From Xylogone sp. PMI_703 (taxonomy: Eukaryota; Ascomycota; Leotiomycetes): a stretch of 64,000 nt of DNA. The DNA lies in the NCBI GenBank assembly GCA_021399445.1, contig JAJTUQ010000007.1:620001-684000 (forward strand), given 5' to 3'. Made by a program: the position numbers and the translations under genes. Below the pieces are notes generated by a model, which searched no databases, was not told the DNA's origin, and saw nothing but the letters and a program-made list of their open reading frames with translations. Positions 23,157-37,007 of the stretch are shown in pieces (positions within the stretch are counted from its first letter, which is position 1; every line of letters starts with the position of its first letter).

Positions 23157-24179
23157 ATAGAAGTAGCTACATTATCCAGGAGAAACATTGTGTCTATTAT
23201 CTAAGGGATTCCACTTATACGCTCAGATCTCACCTCCATGGTCTTTTGTTTTGGCGTTGGGAGCATTGGCCCTGTGCCCAGACCTAAATGGTCATTGCTG
23301 CTTTGGTCCTCTTAGCTTCAGGAACTCTGTGCAATATACGACAGGATTCCTGTTATTTAGATTGCGTAGAGATGGCTCTTATGTGGATTTCTCTTGGTTT
23401 TCTGGCATATGAATCATCATATGCTTAAATGGCAGGGTTATATCAGTGTGTTGCCGACGTAAAAAAGGTTCTCAGTCTGGTAAATTTTTGTTCGGCTTCT
23501 CTCAAAAGTAATTTGACGAAAACGCAGGAGCGACATTGAGCATGGCTAGTCTATAGGGCATAGAATGCGGAATGGATTGTTTTGCACAAGATAGCTTTTG
23601 TACTTTTACATGCTCCCCCTTTCACGACAACACTGGATATTTGGTAAAGTTCGCTTAGATGACTTGCTTTGCTGCGGTGCAATGACCAGATATACTCGTT
23701 TCTGGCGACATCGCACTCGTGATAACTAGTACCTCTTAAATGTGTTCTTGATAGTAGTGACTTAGAACTAGATCTAGGTAGTAGAGTCCACGAGTCCCTT
23801 TTAGGGCCAAGAATGAAACCAGTCCTCATATCAGGACGAAAGCCCGATACTGTAGTAGCTTTTGAGCGCAATGTATAGTCTTTTTAAACATCGGACTGTT
23901 TACCTATGTCTTTAGTGAGCACTTGAGTTTCATCTCAAAGAAGATCCTGTTACCGTGAAATAAACCTTATGCTAGTGTTCCCAATATATCGGGTTGGAGA
24001 CAAAGAGTCAAGGGATATTTCTTGCAAGGGTAATGACACTAGAACATGTTTCCAATATATACTTCATGCAAGAATATTCTATACACATGAGGGGAATTCC
24101 GCCCCAATAACTTTTAACCATATTAAACCAGGAGCCAAACATAATGCACTCTGCACTCTGCACTCTGCACTTTAACCTT
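23157..24179. other. Convergent intergenic region, eIF4B / RRP5
   Basis: About 1 kb between two 3' ends. It contains no convincing frame. A short GCACTCT tandem repeat sits directly beyond the RRP5 stop codon. Confidence 0.55.
24145..24170 (+). repeat. Heptamer tandem repeat (GCACTCT, 3.7 copies)
   Basis: GCACTCT is repeated three times, then GCAC, ten bases past the RRP5 stop codon. It would lie in the RRP5 3' UTR. It is likely a slippage-prone microsatellite. Confidence 0.7.
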
Positions 24180-27100
24180 TTAAGTCCGGTTTTTGTTTTC
24201 GACAGCATTCCTGACCCACTCCTCTGCTTTTACCTTTACTCTTTCACATGATTTTTTATCTCCATTCTTCTCTTCCCACTCACTCCACCTCTTAAACCAT
24301 GCCTTGGCACCTTTGGGCTTCAACCCTTTGACCTTCATGGCTCTTTCAAAGACGCCGCGAATGATATCCTTGTCTCCCTGTTGAATCTCAAGATCAAGAA
24401 GCTGGTTCCAGATATCGAGTCGTTTCGGGAAAGTAGAAAGGATTCCTTCGATAATGGTTCGGCCACGCTCAGGGGATCCCGATTTGGAATGAAATTCAAG
24501 TGCTGCGAATTTCAGACTGAGATTTAGATGTGTATGCGATGGGAGTGCTTGGATGGCTCGAGGCAGAAGGGCGCGCGCCTGATCAGGAGATGAGGCAGTA
24601 TTGTACAGGAAGTGAGCATAATTATACCAGACTTCAGGAGACTGGGAAAACTTCTTCGTGATTGTCTGAAATAGATTATCGGCTTTCTATTTGATTGTTA
24701 GTTTCGAATCTCGAAGTTAGCTTCTTCAAATACTCACATCGTGCTTGCCAGACTGTATGTAGATACTAGCCATTCTTTCATGAACCTCTTGAGCATCATT
24801 ATATTGACATGCACGCTTAAATGCTTCTTCGGTAGTATCGTCACTTCCGTATGCATTTTCCAGATTGAGCAAGGCTATCCAAACATTAAGTTTTTCGGTC
24901 TCTTCACGAATGTTGATGGTCTTTATGGCACGCTCGGCAACTTCCCTTGCTTTGTTTAACTCGCTGAGCTTAATCTGGAATGCCATATATTCAATCCAGA
25001 GTTGTGACGAATCTGGTTGGCCAAGGAGCAGCCGTTCAAAGTCGCTGACGGATTGTGGACCGTTTACATCAAGGTCGGCGGTTCGATCAACCATAGTATC
25101 TGACCTTCTTCGTCTTTTCTTTTTGGACTTCTCTTCACCAGCGCCCCTCTCTTGATCTGCCTCTGAGTTGTCCTCCATTTGATCCAGAACATCAGCTGAC
25201 CAATCAAACCCACTAGTATTCAATGGTCTAGCGGTGGTGTCATCGGCCATTTCCTCGTCTTCTGAATCCTCAGAGCCTTGATCAATTTGGCCCATGATAT
25301 CATCCATGTCTTGTAAATCAACAGTACTTTCGTCTTCATCAGTGTCATTATCGTCTTCTCCCTCATCTTCGTCCCCTTCAATTTCATCAAGCTTGACGCC
25401 TTGCATCTCATCAAATTGATCCGATTCATCTTCGTCATTATCCGATCGTTCTTGATCCTCAAAGTATGACGCTTTGAGCCCAAAATTAATCCGCTTCTTT
25501 TCAGTGTCTATTTTCAGGACGATGGCTTTGACCGCATCTCCTTCACTGTAGAGTTTCTTCACATCTTGAACAGGCTTCTCCGCCATCTCGCTACGATGGC
25601 ATAGGCCACTAACATTAGAAGAGCCATCAACAACTATGAAGACTCCAAAATCCTCGACTTTTCTAATCTTTCCAGTGACTATTTGACCAATCTTCATGTC
25701 GTTAAATAATAGGGGGGGCTTATAGTCATTGTCCACGACAGAAGCTTTTAAGCTTAACTGAACATGATTTGAGGCAGGGTCCGAGACAATAACCTTACCC
25801 TTAACCAACTGGTCGATCTGAAAACTTGACTTCCAATCCTTAATGTACGAGTCCGATAGGTCAGATATTCGTACGTAGCCGGTCACATTTCCACCTAGGT
25901 TGACGAATACACCGTTGTCGGCAACATGTTTGACAAAACCACGAATAACATCGTTGACCTTCAGATCCGAGTAGGAAGAGATTTCACGGTCCACGATTGA
26001 GATGGAGGAATTTAAGACCCTAGAAGGGCGGGTCGATAGTCTAATCTTTTTGTTGGGTTTATCGATATCGACAACACAGACTCTAATAATATCATTCTTG
26101 TTGTATGTTGTCGTGTCAACCAGAGAGAAATCATCTGCGAAGTCTGGAAGGTTAACAGGGCCGGATACATTCTCGCTAAGTTGTACCATAATTTGCCTCT
26201 CATTAACCCTCGTGACTTTCCCAGGTACTACCATACCCTTAGAGAGGTTATCAAATGTGAAGATTTCAGATGATTTGGAAGATCTAGCAGAAAGGTCCAA
26301 TCTATTCTGTTCGACATCTACACCGACAACGTGGACTTTGACTGCAGAGCCAATTGGGAAGTTGGATTCAAGGTCCGCTAGAAGAGATACATCGTCTGAG
26401 ATATTCAGCCCACTGATTCGACCACGAACATTTGGTGATAGATTAACCCATAGACAGTTGTCGGTAATATTGTTGACAAAAGCAATCCACGACGAGCCAA
26501 GCTTAACTTGTTTCAGTGAAAGAGGTTCAATCTGAAGTTCGTTTAGATCATTTTTTTTTGCAGAAAGTTCAAAGACTAATGATTTGCTAGTTCTGTGTGT
26601 AATTGGAAGAAATCGATGTGTCCGGGCATCGTGTACCCCTAACACACGAACATCGACGACTTGTTTTGGAGAAAATACTCGTAAGGGTCTTTTGCGATCC
26701 TTGATATCGTCCCAGGAATCGAAAATTTCAGATACATCTAGGCGTCCCTGAATATTATCCGCTAGCTGAACATTAACTTGAGTCTCCTTAACTGAAACAA
26801 TCCTGGCCTTGGTCAGCTTTCCAACGGTCAAGTCTTCTGTAGAGGTAATCGATTCATCAACCGGGTTGATAGCAGGTTGATTATCACCTATTGGCGTACG
26901 GGAAGGCTGGGAAGCAGGGACATTGCTCTCATCAATCATTGAGAGCACAAATCTTTGTTGATCTCGATCAACAGATATGATTCTAGCCTCCACAGATTGA
27001 TGCTTTTTCAGTCCAAAGTCAGGCTGAAGTATAGCATCTTTTGGCAGCTTACTCTTAGGTAATAATCCTGTAAGGCCTCCTCCAAACTGTACGAAAACAG

Positions 27101-29618
27101 CTGTTGGTGTGATATTCTTCACAAACCCATGAACCAGTTTCTTCTCCCTTACATCTTCAAACCCCCTAAGGAATGTGTGTTCCTTGACATCTTTTAGTAG
27201 GCTAGGCTTGTTACTTAGTATTACTAGACGTTTTTGCTCAAGCTTCTCGAGCACCACGAGATCAGTCAAGGACTGACCCACTCGTATTTTCTTCATCATC
27301 GACAGATTCTTGGACTCCGATTTATCTGTTAAATGACCAAGCGGGAGGATAGCACGCAAGCCAGACTCGTTCAGCTCCACAGAAATATCATCATTAGATT
27401 TCTCGGTCACAACCGCTGTAACATAGCTTCCGACTTTAAGTTTCTTCATAGCATTCTGCTGAGCCTCCCCAAAAATTGAAGGATCTTTACAAGATACCAC
27501 CAATTTTTCAGCCTCCCGATCGATCTTTAGGACATGCACATTGACCACCTGTCCGACCTTGAAATGTAAAGCAGGATCCTCGATATAGGCCTCACTCATT
27601 TCAGCTACGGGAAGAAAGCCCCGGACATTCCCATAAAATTGAACTACGGCGCCGGATGGTAGAATATTGATGATGGTACCCAGACTCTGTGCGCCGGGTT
27701 CAATATCTTGATATGAAAGGAAGGGCTTTGCGTCTGAGTTCACCAAAGTTTTCTTAAGAGTAAGTCGAATCTGTTGTTTGCTTGCATCTGTGGATAAAAC
27801 TCTAGCTGTCACAGCCATACCCTCTTTGAACTTTTTCTCCGGGTGAAGGAGCTGCACATCTGCGAGATGAGCTTGAGGAACAAAGCCAGTTAGATTGTCG
27901 GCGAGTTTCACCAGAAGTCCCCCAAATCCAGTAGCATTTATGATGAATTTCTCGATTTGGCCTTTCACCACTTCGCCAACCTTGAGGTCCTCGATCCGCA
28001 GAAATGGTTGCTCTAGAACTGATTTCTCGAAAGATACCAAATAGACTCCATCTAGTGAATTATATCCAATGACTCTGCCTCGATGCACTGAGCCGACACG
28101 ATACGGCCCGGATGACTCTGATAGTGTCTCTATTTTACCGTCTTTTATCCGCGAAATATGAACAAATCCGCCAACACCTTTGAGGCCAACATTTACAAAC
28201 AATCCAATGGTCGGCTCCACACGTTGTACCACGATCTCTTCAAGAATAGTAGATAGTGGTAATACGTCCAAAGGATCTTTTTTCTCTCCCACCTTACCCG
28301 CTTGTATCGGCGTGAGGGATAGTACATGATCCAGAAGAGAAATCCCAAGCTTTGGTGTGCTAGATGTAGGGAATGTGCAGATGATCCTGGCCTTGATCTT
28401 TGACCCAGCTTTGTATTTGTTCTCCAGGCCCTTACTAGTAGAACAAGCACCGGAATGTATTAGATCGGCGGTGACATCTAACAATCCCATCAATTTACCT
28501 GTTATACCATGGGAAGTGACAGAAGTGACCAAAGTCTCCACAGCAGTTCCAGGAAGGAAAGCGTCTATGGTTGGTGCCTCGCTGAGGTAACTTAATTTCT
28601 TTGGGTTTGCTATCTTTGAGGAATCGGATGATAGCTTCACGATTTTTCTGTTCGAGCTGAATCCCGTAATTGTGCAGAGAAGAACACCCCCGACTTGCAT
28701 TTTTGACAAATCAAGCCCATTACCTATTTCTTTAGAAGACATGAACCCCCGCATATCTGAATCCTGGAGGCCAATGTCCATGACGAGACCGTGGTCTTCA
28801 ACACTAACAACGGATGCCATGACGGTGTTGTGTACGGTGATATTTTCAGAAGTTAGACCTGAATTAGATTGTGCTGGTTTGAGCGATAGCTCTATCCTTC
28901 GTTTAGATTTTATGGATAACTTGTCTGATGGTTCATCACTTGTCGAGACAACATAGGCTCTCAGGTATCTCCCGATTGTGAATATTGCATTTAAGTCGAC
29001 ATCTTCCTCCTCCTGGTCCTCTTCAGCTACAGCCAACTCCTCAACTCTTTTCGTGAGCTCATCAGAAACAGATGTAATGGGTACGTATCCGGTAAGATTG
29101 TTAGGAAGAGATAGAGCAATATCGTGATCATTGATTCGGGCGACCTGACCAAGGACTAGAGATCCAGGAACTATACGCTACATAACGTCAGTACAGGTAC
29201 CCATGCTTGACCAAAACTACAAATCGATTACCTTATAGTTCAAGCTCTCAATTGCGATTTCACTTTCATCATTGGCAGACTCTTTATTAGAAGCATTCTC
29301 TTTCTTCTTCTGCCTTTTCCGCACGTGTGTATCGCGCTCTGATTCAAGATTGGAAGTCCGAGATTTCTTGCTCCCTTCCTGCTCAAATAAGACATCATTT
29401 GTAGCTTCAATCTGTATCTGCTTATGCTCTAATGGCGTAAGAACGCTCGCGCCACCACGGGGAAATGCAGCCTCCTCATCTTTTGCCCTCGAGACCTTTG
29501 GTACTGTCAAGCCCTTCTTCGGCGCTGAGCTGTTCGAATCTTCCTGGGGTCGTATTTTTTTTGTTCGAAGGAAAGACTCATTTGTTGGTGCATCTTTCCT
29601 TTTTAATATTGGGGCCAT
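24180..29618 (-). CDS. rrp5: rRNA biogenesis protein Rrp5
   Basis: Three exons (29232-29618, 24738-29177, 24180-24686) give 1777 residues; introns are 54 and 51 nt. The first 129 residues are basic and lysine-rich ([14 protein letters not shown]), as in nucleolar proteins. From about 130 to 1365 come serial S1 RNA-binding repeats, seen as recurring G-X-V-X-NI-X-G-X-FV/GLL patterns such as [20 protein letters not shown]. An acidic stretch lies at about 1372-1440. From about 1490 to the end are HAT/TPR half-repeats ([46 protein letters not shown]). This is the Rrp5 plan: S1 repeats act in early cleavages and ITS1 processing, and the TPR part in 18S rRNA maturation. Length is close to yeast Rrp5. 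Its promoter is shared with the 29976 gene. Confidence 0.95.
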
Positions 29619-29975
29619 TGTGAAGGAATGAGATTTGCGTTAGCAATTCATCCCGTAGATGTATTCAGATTCTCTGGCACCTTCAAGTTTGGCGACAAGA
29701 GAAAAATTCCCGCTATCACGTGCTGATAAGCGTTTATTTTCTTATCGTGTCCGCCGTGCCGCTAATCGATCAGGGGACGGCCTAGATTATGCAGCCTAGA
29801 GGACGCGTGCATGGGCCACCTCCATGCTACATCATAGTTGGATGGCCTGGATGGGGTCTCTGATGACTTGACACACGTTGAGCTACTCCGCTTTGTTTGG
29901 CATCCGGTTGGCATCAGGACTTCCTCATCTTATCATCTCGCTCAAGAGTTTCTATATGTATCAGCAACTTCTCTA
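29619..29975. promoter_or_regulatory. Divergent promoter, RRP5 / YML020W-like gene
   Basis: The 357-bp gap holds CACGTG at 29717-29722, GATAAG at 29725-29730 and CTTATC at 29741-29746. The two GATA-type sites face each other 10 nt apart, about 107-128 nt upstream of the RRP5 ATG. A similar pair lies before SPB1. Confidence 0.5.
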
Positions 29976-32689
29976 ATGGGGCGCCCACAGAAAAAGTCGC
30001 GTACGAGCGACCCTAAGGCAGAGCAGGCTGCGGTTAGAGAAGGTGATTCAAAGGCAACCTCAACACCGAAAGAACATAGCAACTTGTCTACTACTCCTTC
30101 TACAGTCTCCGCCAGCAAAGATATATCTAAACCTTTGAAGGATTCCAAGGCCGACACTCGATCGGTTAAGCAAGTCAGTAATCCTCCAAGGATACGTTCT
30201 CCAACATATCCACCGATTGCACCTAACCCTCTGTTAACACTTTGGTAGCTTGCACCTAAGAACAGCTGGTACGGCAGTTTGGCACGTAAATCACAAGCTT
30301 CGATTCAAGTAGCTAAAGAAACTATATTGGCGGACAAACCGGAGATAGGAAATGGAAATCCCTCCCCAACGATCAGTCGGTTCGAAGGCAAGAATCAACA
30401 AGCGACGACAAATCGCCCGCCACTGCTGAACGTCGGCAAAAGCAAAGGAACTGCAGATGTTACATTTGGAGAGACATTAAACCGTGATCTTGAATCCACA
30501 GCAAATCCCAAACCGATCGAAGTTGGCCCTAATGAGCGGAAGACCAACCCACCACGGATGGTGGAAGATAAACCGGTCGAGCAAGTCAAGAATCCTCAAC
30601 CTGTCTTACCTCCGGAAACCTCTGGCTGGCTCGGCTGGTGGAGCAAGCCAACAAATAATATACCATCGAATAAACCTGAAGATTCTCATCCTGTGACCGA
30701 AGCAACTCCAGTGGCCGAGACCCAACCAACTACGGAAAATCGGTCAACAGTGGGAGATCAAAATGCTGAAATAAACACTACTACTTCAGCTGCTACAACG
30801 AGGCCATCGTCTTGGTTTAGATTATGGGGGGCCGATCCAAATTCTGGTAGCTCGCAGCCGTCCCCTAATGTTACCGAATCCCCTGCGAAGACCAGTCAGC
30901 CGGCTAAAAGCATCGAAGTTCCGAAGGAGGAACTCTCCGTAGACCTTGAAAATGCCAAAAAGGCTACTAATAGTGTTGATCCTTCTGTTTCAGTCCCCGA
31001 GTCTGTACCAAAAGCCAGATCCAGCTGGGCATTTTGGTCAAGTGATAGTAATAAATCAACCAATGAGCCTGTTGGGCAAGTTGCAGTTACTGGCGAAGCT
31101 TCACAAAGCAATCCGGAACCGGTTATGCCTGCTACTGTACAGGATACCGCCAGAAAAACCCCAAATAAGAGGGAGAGACCTTTATCCGTCGATCTAGATG
31201 AGCTATCACGGAAGGCAGCACGGAAGCCAATCGATCCTACCTCATCTCAAGCCTCGTTACAGCCGAAACCCTCTCCACCAAACTTGATACTTCCGTCTGT
31301 GAAAAGCACATACAGGATGATGGATAACCCATCAATATTACAACAGCTTACACGCTTACTAGTATATAATCGTCATCCTCCTGCGAAGCACCTCTTCCTA
31401 GTCAAGACACCGCCTAAAATAAAGAAAGCCCTCGCAATTGGTGTCCACGGTTTCTTTCCTGCGCCTTTGTTGCGTACAGTTATTGGGCAACCTACGGGGA
31501 CCTCGATTCGATTTGCAAATAATGCCGCTGCCGCAATTAGGAGATGGGCTGACCAACATGGCTGCACAGATTGTGAGATAGAAAAGGTAGCACTAGAGGG
31601 CGAAGGGAGAATTGCCGATCGGGTAGACAATCTGTGGAAGCTCTTGTTGAATTGGGTAGACCATATCCGGACGGCCGATTTTGTTATGGTAGCATGTCAT
31701 TCGCAGGGTGTACCAGTATCTGTGATGCTAGTTGCAAAGCTTATCGAGCTTGGAGTGGTCTCATCTTCCAAAATTGGCATATGCGCAATGGGTAAGTTTG
31801 TTAGGTGATAAGTGATGTGTGTGAAGATATGTGGCTAACATTGTGGTCTAGCCGGGGTGTCCCTTGGTCCCTTTGCGGACTATAAATCAAGACTTATTAG
31901 TGGTTCCGCTGGAGAATTATTCGATTTTGCCAACCCAGATAGTACAGTATCTCAACGATACGAGGAATCCCTCCGTGTAGTCCTACATCATGGTGTCCGT
32001 GTGACGTTTTGTGGAAGCATTGATGATCAACTAGTCTCCATGGAGGTGCGTCTCTATTATTATCGTCCCTGGTCTTTCTAACGCTTATCATAGTCATCTA
32101 TATTCTCTACGGTGAGCCATCCGTACATTTATAGAGCCGTGTTCGTCGATGGTCGAATTCACGCCCCAGATTTGTAAGTCGTGTATCTCGACCTCTCTGA
32201 AGTATTGAAACTTAAGGCTCTAACTACTTTAGCATTGCTCATCTCGTTGGATTTGCGCTAAAGCTCCGAAACCTCGGCGTTTCTGACCATGGTCTTATTC
32301 GTGAGTTATCTGCACCACTTGCAGGGAGCTTGTATACTGGAGAAGGTCACTCCAGGCTCTACGATGACGATCAAGTATTTGAGTATGTTAACAGGAACGA
32401 AGGTATATTAAACACTGCTAATTTATATAGTCTCGCTACTGAATTTGCTCTCGAGACAACATCTGCAGATGGTGTACCATTGCAGGTAGATCGATACGAA
32501 ATACCTAAGAATTCCAACCCTTATGTGCTACCTTGGATTATGCGCGGCCTACTAGAGGAAGAATTCGTTAAATCAGAACTTGGTACAGAAACAATGGAAC
32601 TTCTAAAACAATTTGACGACTGGAAACCGACCACTAAGGTTCTCAAGGATGTTAAATATAGACTTGAGGCCGTTAGGTCTAAGCTATAG
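29976..32689 (+). CDS. YML020W-like alpha/beta-hydrolase-fold protein
   Basis: Five exons (29976-30173, 30249-31791, 31852-32045, 32094-32173, 32233-32689) give 823 residues. I chose the ATG at 29976 (MGRPQKKSRT); the frame upstream is open but less plausible. Residues 1 to about 415 are disordered and polar, with three spaced tryptophan motifs (SGWLGWWSKP, SSWFRLWGAD, SSWAFWSSD). The C-terminal half is folded: KKALAIGVHGFFPAPLL resembles an oxyanion strand, and ACHSQG carries a likely nucleophile at about Ser551. The arrangement matches the uncharacterised fungal family of yeast YML020W. Substrate is unknown. The repeated W motifs may anchor a partner or membrane (inference). Confidence 0.85.
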
Positions 32690-33230
32690 AACGGGATCTG
32701 ATAAAACCGGCATATTTTTAATAATTGTGAGGTATGACTAATAGAACTTTTGGGTAACCAGCAGGGCGTTAGGGGAATTCTCGGACACGAAATCGGTCCT
32801 GGCTATATGGGGTCAGAGAAACGGACAATCATGCTAGAGGAGACATAGAGTTCCTCCGTTGGGCAATAAGGGTTTTGAGCTATTCACTAGATATATTTAA
32901 GTCGGCCAGTGTGCTTAATAATTTTATCTGTATTAAGACAAATATTATAATTTAAATACCTGTGACCGTTATTCGTCTATGTGGAATAAGCCTAGGAGAA
33001 TGTTTGCTCAAAGACAGAACGCGTACTTTTCCCCACAGCCCTTTTGCCTCGATATGCATTACCTTTGTAAGTCCGTATTGACTTTAATTCTACCTTATAG
33101 CAGTGCTACAGCATCTTAGCCGTACGAGATGAAGCAAATCTAACCGTATCACAAAGAGTTTGTTCAATGTGTTAGGGAGATCTATGATCAAGAATTATAA
33201 TCTATAATATATCCTCCGAAAGGTTCTAAC
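32690..33230. other. Convergent intergenic region
   Basis: These 541 bp lie between two 3' ends, are AT-rich in the middle, and show no gene or notable repeat. Confidence 0.55.
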
Positions 33231-34573
33231 TCAAGCGTTATGAATATCTTCTGGAATATCTTCTCCCTTGCTTGACTGTTCATGGCTTTCGTGATTGATG
33301 AAAAGAAAGGATAGGAGAACAACCAATGCTCCAACCCAATACAGGCCACTCGAATACTGTGAGCTGAGGAGCATCTGGCCAATCAAGGATAGAGGTATAG
33401 TCATTGATAACCCGACCGTTACCACCAACGGGGTTGTTAGTAACATTGCATACGCCCAGCAATAGTCGCTTACAAAGGAAAATACCAGGTTCAGCTAAAT
33501 AGTGTCAGAAGTATTTTCTCAGGGGTGGGGTTTACAATATTTGACTTACAAGGATTATGGTCCAGACTTTGTTGGTTGGAGGCAACTCAAACTTTTCAAT
33601 TCCTGTAAGATGAAGGATGAAGAAGCCTGGCCAGAGAAATATCACGTTGAATAGTCCGACCAAGCCAAAAAATAATGGCATATTGACTCGGTCTTCATTT
33701 CCAATGCGTTTCTTCATAACCACTGTGTAGAGACCGTACATTATAGCGCTAGCAAATGCCATAGCATCTCCAAGGGCAATCTCTGCCTGTGATTTGTGAG
33801 GGAAGGATCCCCGATTGCCATCGTTGCTTTCGCTCGAGAGGTCAACAGATGAGATTAGTACGATGCCTGCAAGTGACGCCAAAACACCCAAAAGTTTCCG
33901 AAATGTGAACGATTCCACACGGACAATGGCGCCAAATATCAACGTCCATATACCACTTGTTGAAGTTAGGATTGTTGAGCTAGCTACACTCGTATACTCT
34001 AAACAAGCCGAAACAAGATAATTCGCAATAAACCACAGAAGGCAGAACTCTAGGCTGAGCTTAGCAGTTTCACCAACGCTTAGGGGTCCATTAGAATCAT
34101 AGGCATGGTAGGAAGCAGCCATCTCATCTGCTTCTTCCTCTCCCTCCTCCAGAAAGAGCTCGGATTCTGCGGAAGATGTCGGTTCCCCAGCATGACGCTC
34201 GCCGTCTACGGAGCCTGCAAAAAGCCCTTTATATCCATCAGGTCGGGATCGCCAGTAGTCTTGAAAAGCCTCTCGAATATTGGAAACCCCGCGCTTATGG
34301 AGGATCTGCAGGAATATCGGAACCAGCGATATCGCAAATCCACCAGTATTTAGGTATGTGACAAAATATGGCTTAGAAAAGGTATTATCTGCAAAGATAT
34401 ACTGTTGAGATCAGCTTTCTAGCATGTACAATACTAGGGTTTAAAGCGCCTACACTTGACAAAAAATTCGAGCTTGTCCACAGGAAGACAGTCACCAGGA
34501 GGAGGAAGATGCCTAACGTTCGGCGGGCGACATTCCCTAGCCCAACACCCGCCCTGAAGCCCCGCGGCTCCAT
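33231..34573 (-). CDS. DMT-superfamily transporter, YML018C/Thi74-like
   Basis: Three exons (34454-34573, 33550-34401, 33231-33494) give 411 residues; introns are 52 and 55 nt. About ten membrane segments are visible, beginning with LGIFLLLVTVFLWTSSNFLS and then the conserved YIFADNTFSKPYFVTYLNTG. A soluble acidic loop (SAESELFLEEGEEEADE) separates the second and third helices. Later segments include LEFCLLWFIANYLVSACLEY, STSGIWTLIFGAI and LGVLASLAGIVLISSVDLSS, typical EamA/SLC35F features. Yeast YML018C sits in the vacuolar membrane and its paralogue Thi74 is linked to thiamine. Substrate here is unknown. The neighbour at 29976 is the homologue of YML020W, which lies close to YML018C in yeast too. 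Confidence 0.88.
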
Positions 34574-35607
34574 GTCTGATTTGACTCTAGGAATGGATGA
34601 AGAATCGTATTGTATGTTCTAGCATGAGGGAATGACTGCACTAAGGTAGCGGCTGCCGACGGCACCGGTTATCGCTCCGTGGTGCTAGTTATGTCAGGAA
34701 TGGGGGCACTACATGAGCATTCTCTGGGTTGTAAAACGTACGCTTACGACTTGAAGAAAGGTACCATTTGGTTTGATATTGGTCGTAGCCGGTATAAAGA
34801 TCTTAGATTTGGGCTCGACATACCAAAAGCCGCGATGTCGCAATCGCGATAGATGTAAGCAGGAGTAACGCCAAGGGTCTTATCAAGATAAGGATACCCT
34901 AGCTTCAAGATTGCCTAATGCGGTAAAGGGCCACGATGAGAGCAATCACAAGACCAAAAATTTCCCCGGCAGTAGGCAGATAATTTAGTTTTGTAAAACT
35001 CGATGTCTAATTCTTACCTCCAAGAGAAAAAGTTGCTAATAATTATATGTATCATAGGTACTTTGGATCCTAAAGCATACTATCCCACGCTTACGTGCCT
35101 TAATATGGTCAGGAGCTCGAAATTATGTACATCACAAGGACACCTAGCTATTAAAGGCTTGTCAGCTTAGTCTCAAATAGCTAAGCTGTCGTGCTTGAGA
35201 CCCTCTTAGACGAATGAAGATTTTGAAAATTATGAGAGTTAATCTCGGGCACAGTACAATTTATGTCAATTTACTAAACAGAAGAACTTCCATTGTTCTC
35301 GTTAAAAGCGATAGCTTAGAGAACTGTTATATGTTATATTGAAACATCCATAGGGACATGGAATCTTTAGAAACTTAGGTCGAAATGCCCCCAGTGTGAA
35401 TAAGATATGCATTGCACGTCGGTACCAAGACGCAAACACCTAAAGCGCCCCATATGATCCATATAACAATGAGGAACCTGATCATGATCAGGAATATGGT
35501 GTTCCCCAAGTGTGAGATGGATGATAGGAAAAACAAGCAGTTCTGGAAATCAGTCAAACAGGAAAAGGTCGTCGTCATATATAGAACCCAACAGAAACAG
35601 CACGGGT
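34574..35607. other. Intergenic region, AT-rich
   Basis: About 1 kb separates the transporter start from the 3' end of YPT7, both on the minus strand. It should hold the transporter promoter and YPT7 3' UTR. The part around 34990-35400 is notably AT-rich. I see no gene. Confidence 0.55.
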
Positions 35608-36562
35608 TTAGCAAGCGCATCCGCCTTGGTCATTCTCGATATGGATATTGATTGGGTCTGAGAAATCTCCACTGAATTCTTCAGATTCTTCTTGAGCAAG
35701 AGCATTTCTTGCGATCACTACCAGACAAGGTTAAGATTTCAACTCTAGGCAGCCCAGCGATTATAGGGAGAAACATACCTTCGAATGCTTGCTCGACATT
35801 AATTGCTTCTTTTGCACTGGTCTCGAAATATGGGATTCCTCCCTTTGACTGGCAGAAAGTCATGGCTCGTTTCGAAGATATCTCAAGAACCGTTAGCATT
35901 GAGTCACACCGCCAGAATGTTTTGACATACCACTCTCTTATTCTCTTCAACATCGATCTTATTTCCTAAGACAACCTGCATACCATTTAGCACATATCTA
36001 CGGAGACAACTCTGAAATTACTCACAAATGGGAAGTTATCAGGGTCTCGAGGTGAGGCTTGGATCAAGAACTCATCTCTCCAGCTGTCAAGAGTATCAAA
36101 ACTCTTAGAGTTATTCACGTCGTACACCAGTACGCAGCAGTCAGCCCCTCTGTAGAATGCGACACCTAAGGACTGGAATCGTTCTTGTCCTGCTGTATCC
36201 CATAACTAGGCCTCCCGTCAGTCTGACTGATATGTATATAGTAATGCGCGATACAGTCCTACCTGCATCGTGACCAGTCTGTCATCGACCAAGACTTCTT
36301 TCGTCAAGAAGTCTGCTCCTATTGTAGCTTTATAGCTAGCACTAAATTTCTTGTTTACCTGTTAAGAAGATGTTAGTTGGTGCCTATGAATAACCATACC
36401 AACATAAACATACATATTGGTTCATCAAACTCGTCTTTCCTACACCGCTATCGCCTAATATAATAACCTATAGTAGTATCAATTAGTATACAGCTAGCTC
36501 TGAGTAGCAATATGAAAGAGAGGGTAGGTTACCTTAAGTAAAACCTTCTTTCTAGAAGCCAT
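35608..36562 (-). CDS. ypt7: Rab GTPase Ypt7 (Rab7)
   Basis: Seven exons (36533-36562, 36414-36467, 36263-36358, 36026-36205, 35931-35975, 35779-35881, 35608-35717) give 205 residues, the usual length. All GTPase motifs are in place: GDSGVGKT (15-22), the switch I segment [16 protein letters not shown] (62-68), NKID (125-128) and SAK (157-159). The end GGCAC gives the CXC geranylgeranylation signal. [20 protein letters not shown] and [16 protein letters not shown] are Rab7-specific. Ypt7 recruits HOPS and the retromer and drives fusion of endosomes, autophagosomes and vacuoles. Six introns in 618 coding bases make it the most intron-dense gene by length here. It is divergent from ATG16. Confidence 0.96.
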
Positions 36563-37007
36563 AGTGAAAGTGTTGGCAGACGACTAGTAGTAAATAGAGA
36601 TAACGTCACAGGGTGGTGATAGCGCAACCAATAGCAAAGAGCTATACGTATTTCTTATCCAACGGATCTACTATAAAAACCTCTACCAGACAGAATACAC
36701 GAACTGTTGTGAGCGGGATGAGCCTCGGAGGGTTGAGGAGGTTGGTTGTCTACAGTGGATCGCTTGGGAGAGTGGAAGCTCGCTGCCATGACATCGCATC
36801 CCCCACGCTAGCGCCCCTGCCGACTCTATTTTGACGTACCTCTTATCGCATCCGATGATCAGAGGCATTCTGCCTACACGCCCAGAAGGCTCCCTCTCAA
36901 ATATTCCTTCCGTGATTCTATAATCAGGCAGCAAATAACGATATTACGATTTAATGATGAGTCCGATAATCTGCAACTAGAATGGATGTTTTCCAATATT
37001 GGCTAAA
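36563..37007. promoter_or_regulatory. Bidirectional promoter, YPT7 / ATG16
   Basis: These 445 bp lie between two divergent start codons and must serve both genes. A CTATAAAAA TATA-like element is at 36670-36678. No other named site was recognised. Confidence 0.5.

Noticed and set aside
24145..24170. Heptamer repeat as a regulatory element of RRP5
   Set aside because: Under four copies beyond the stop codon; a simple microsatellite explains it.
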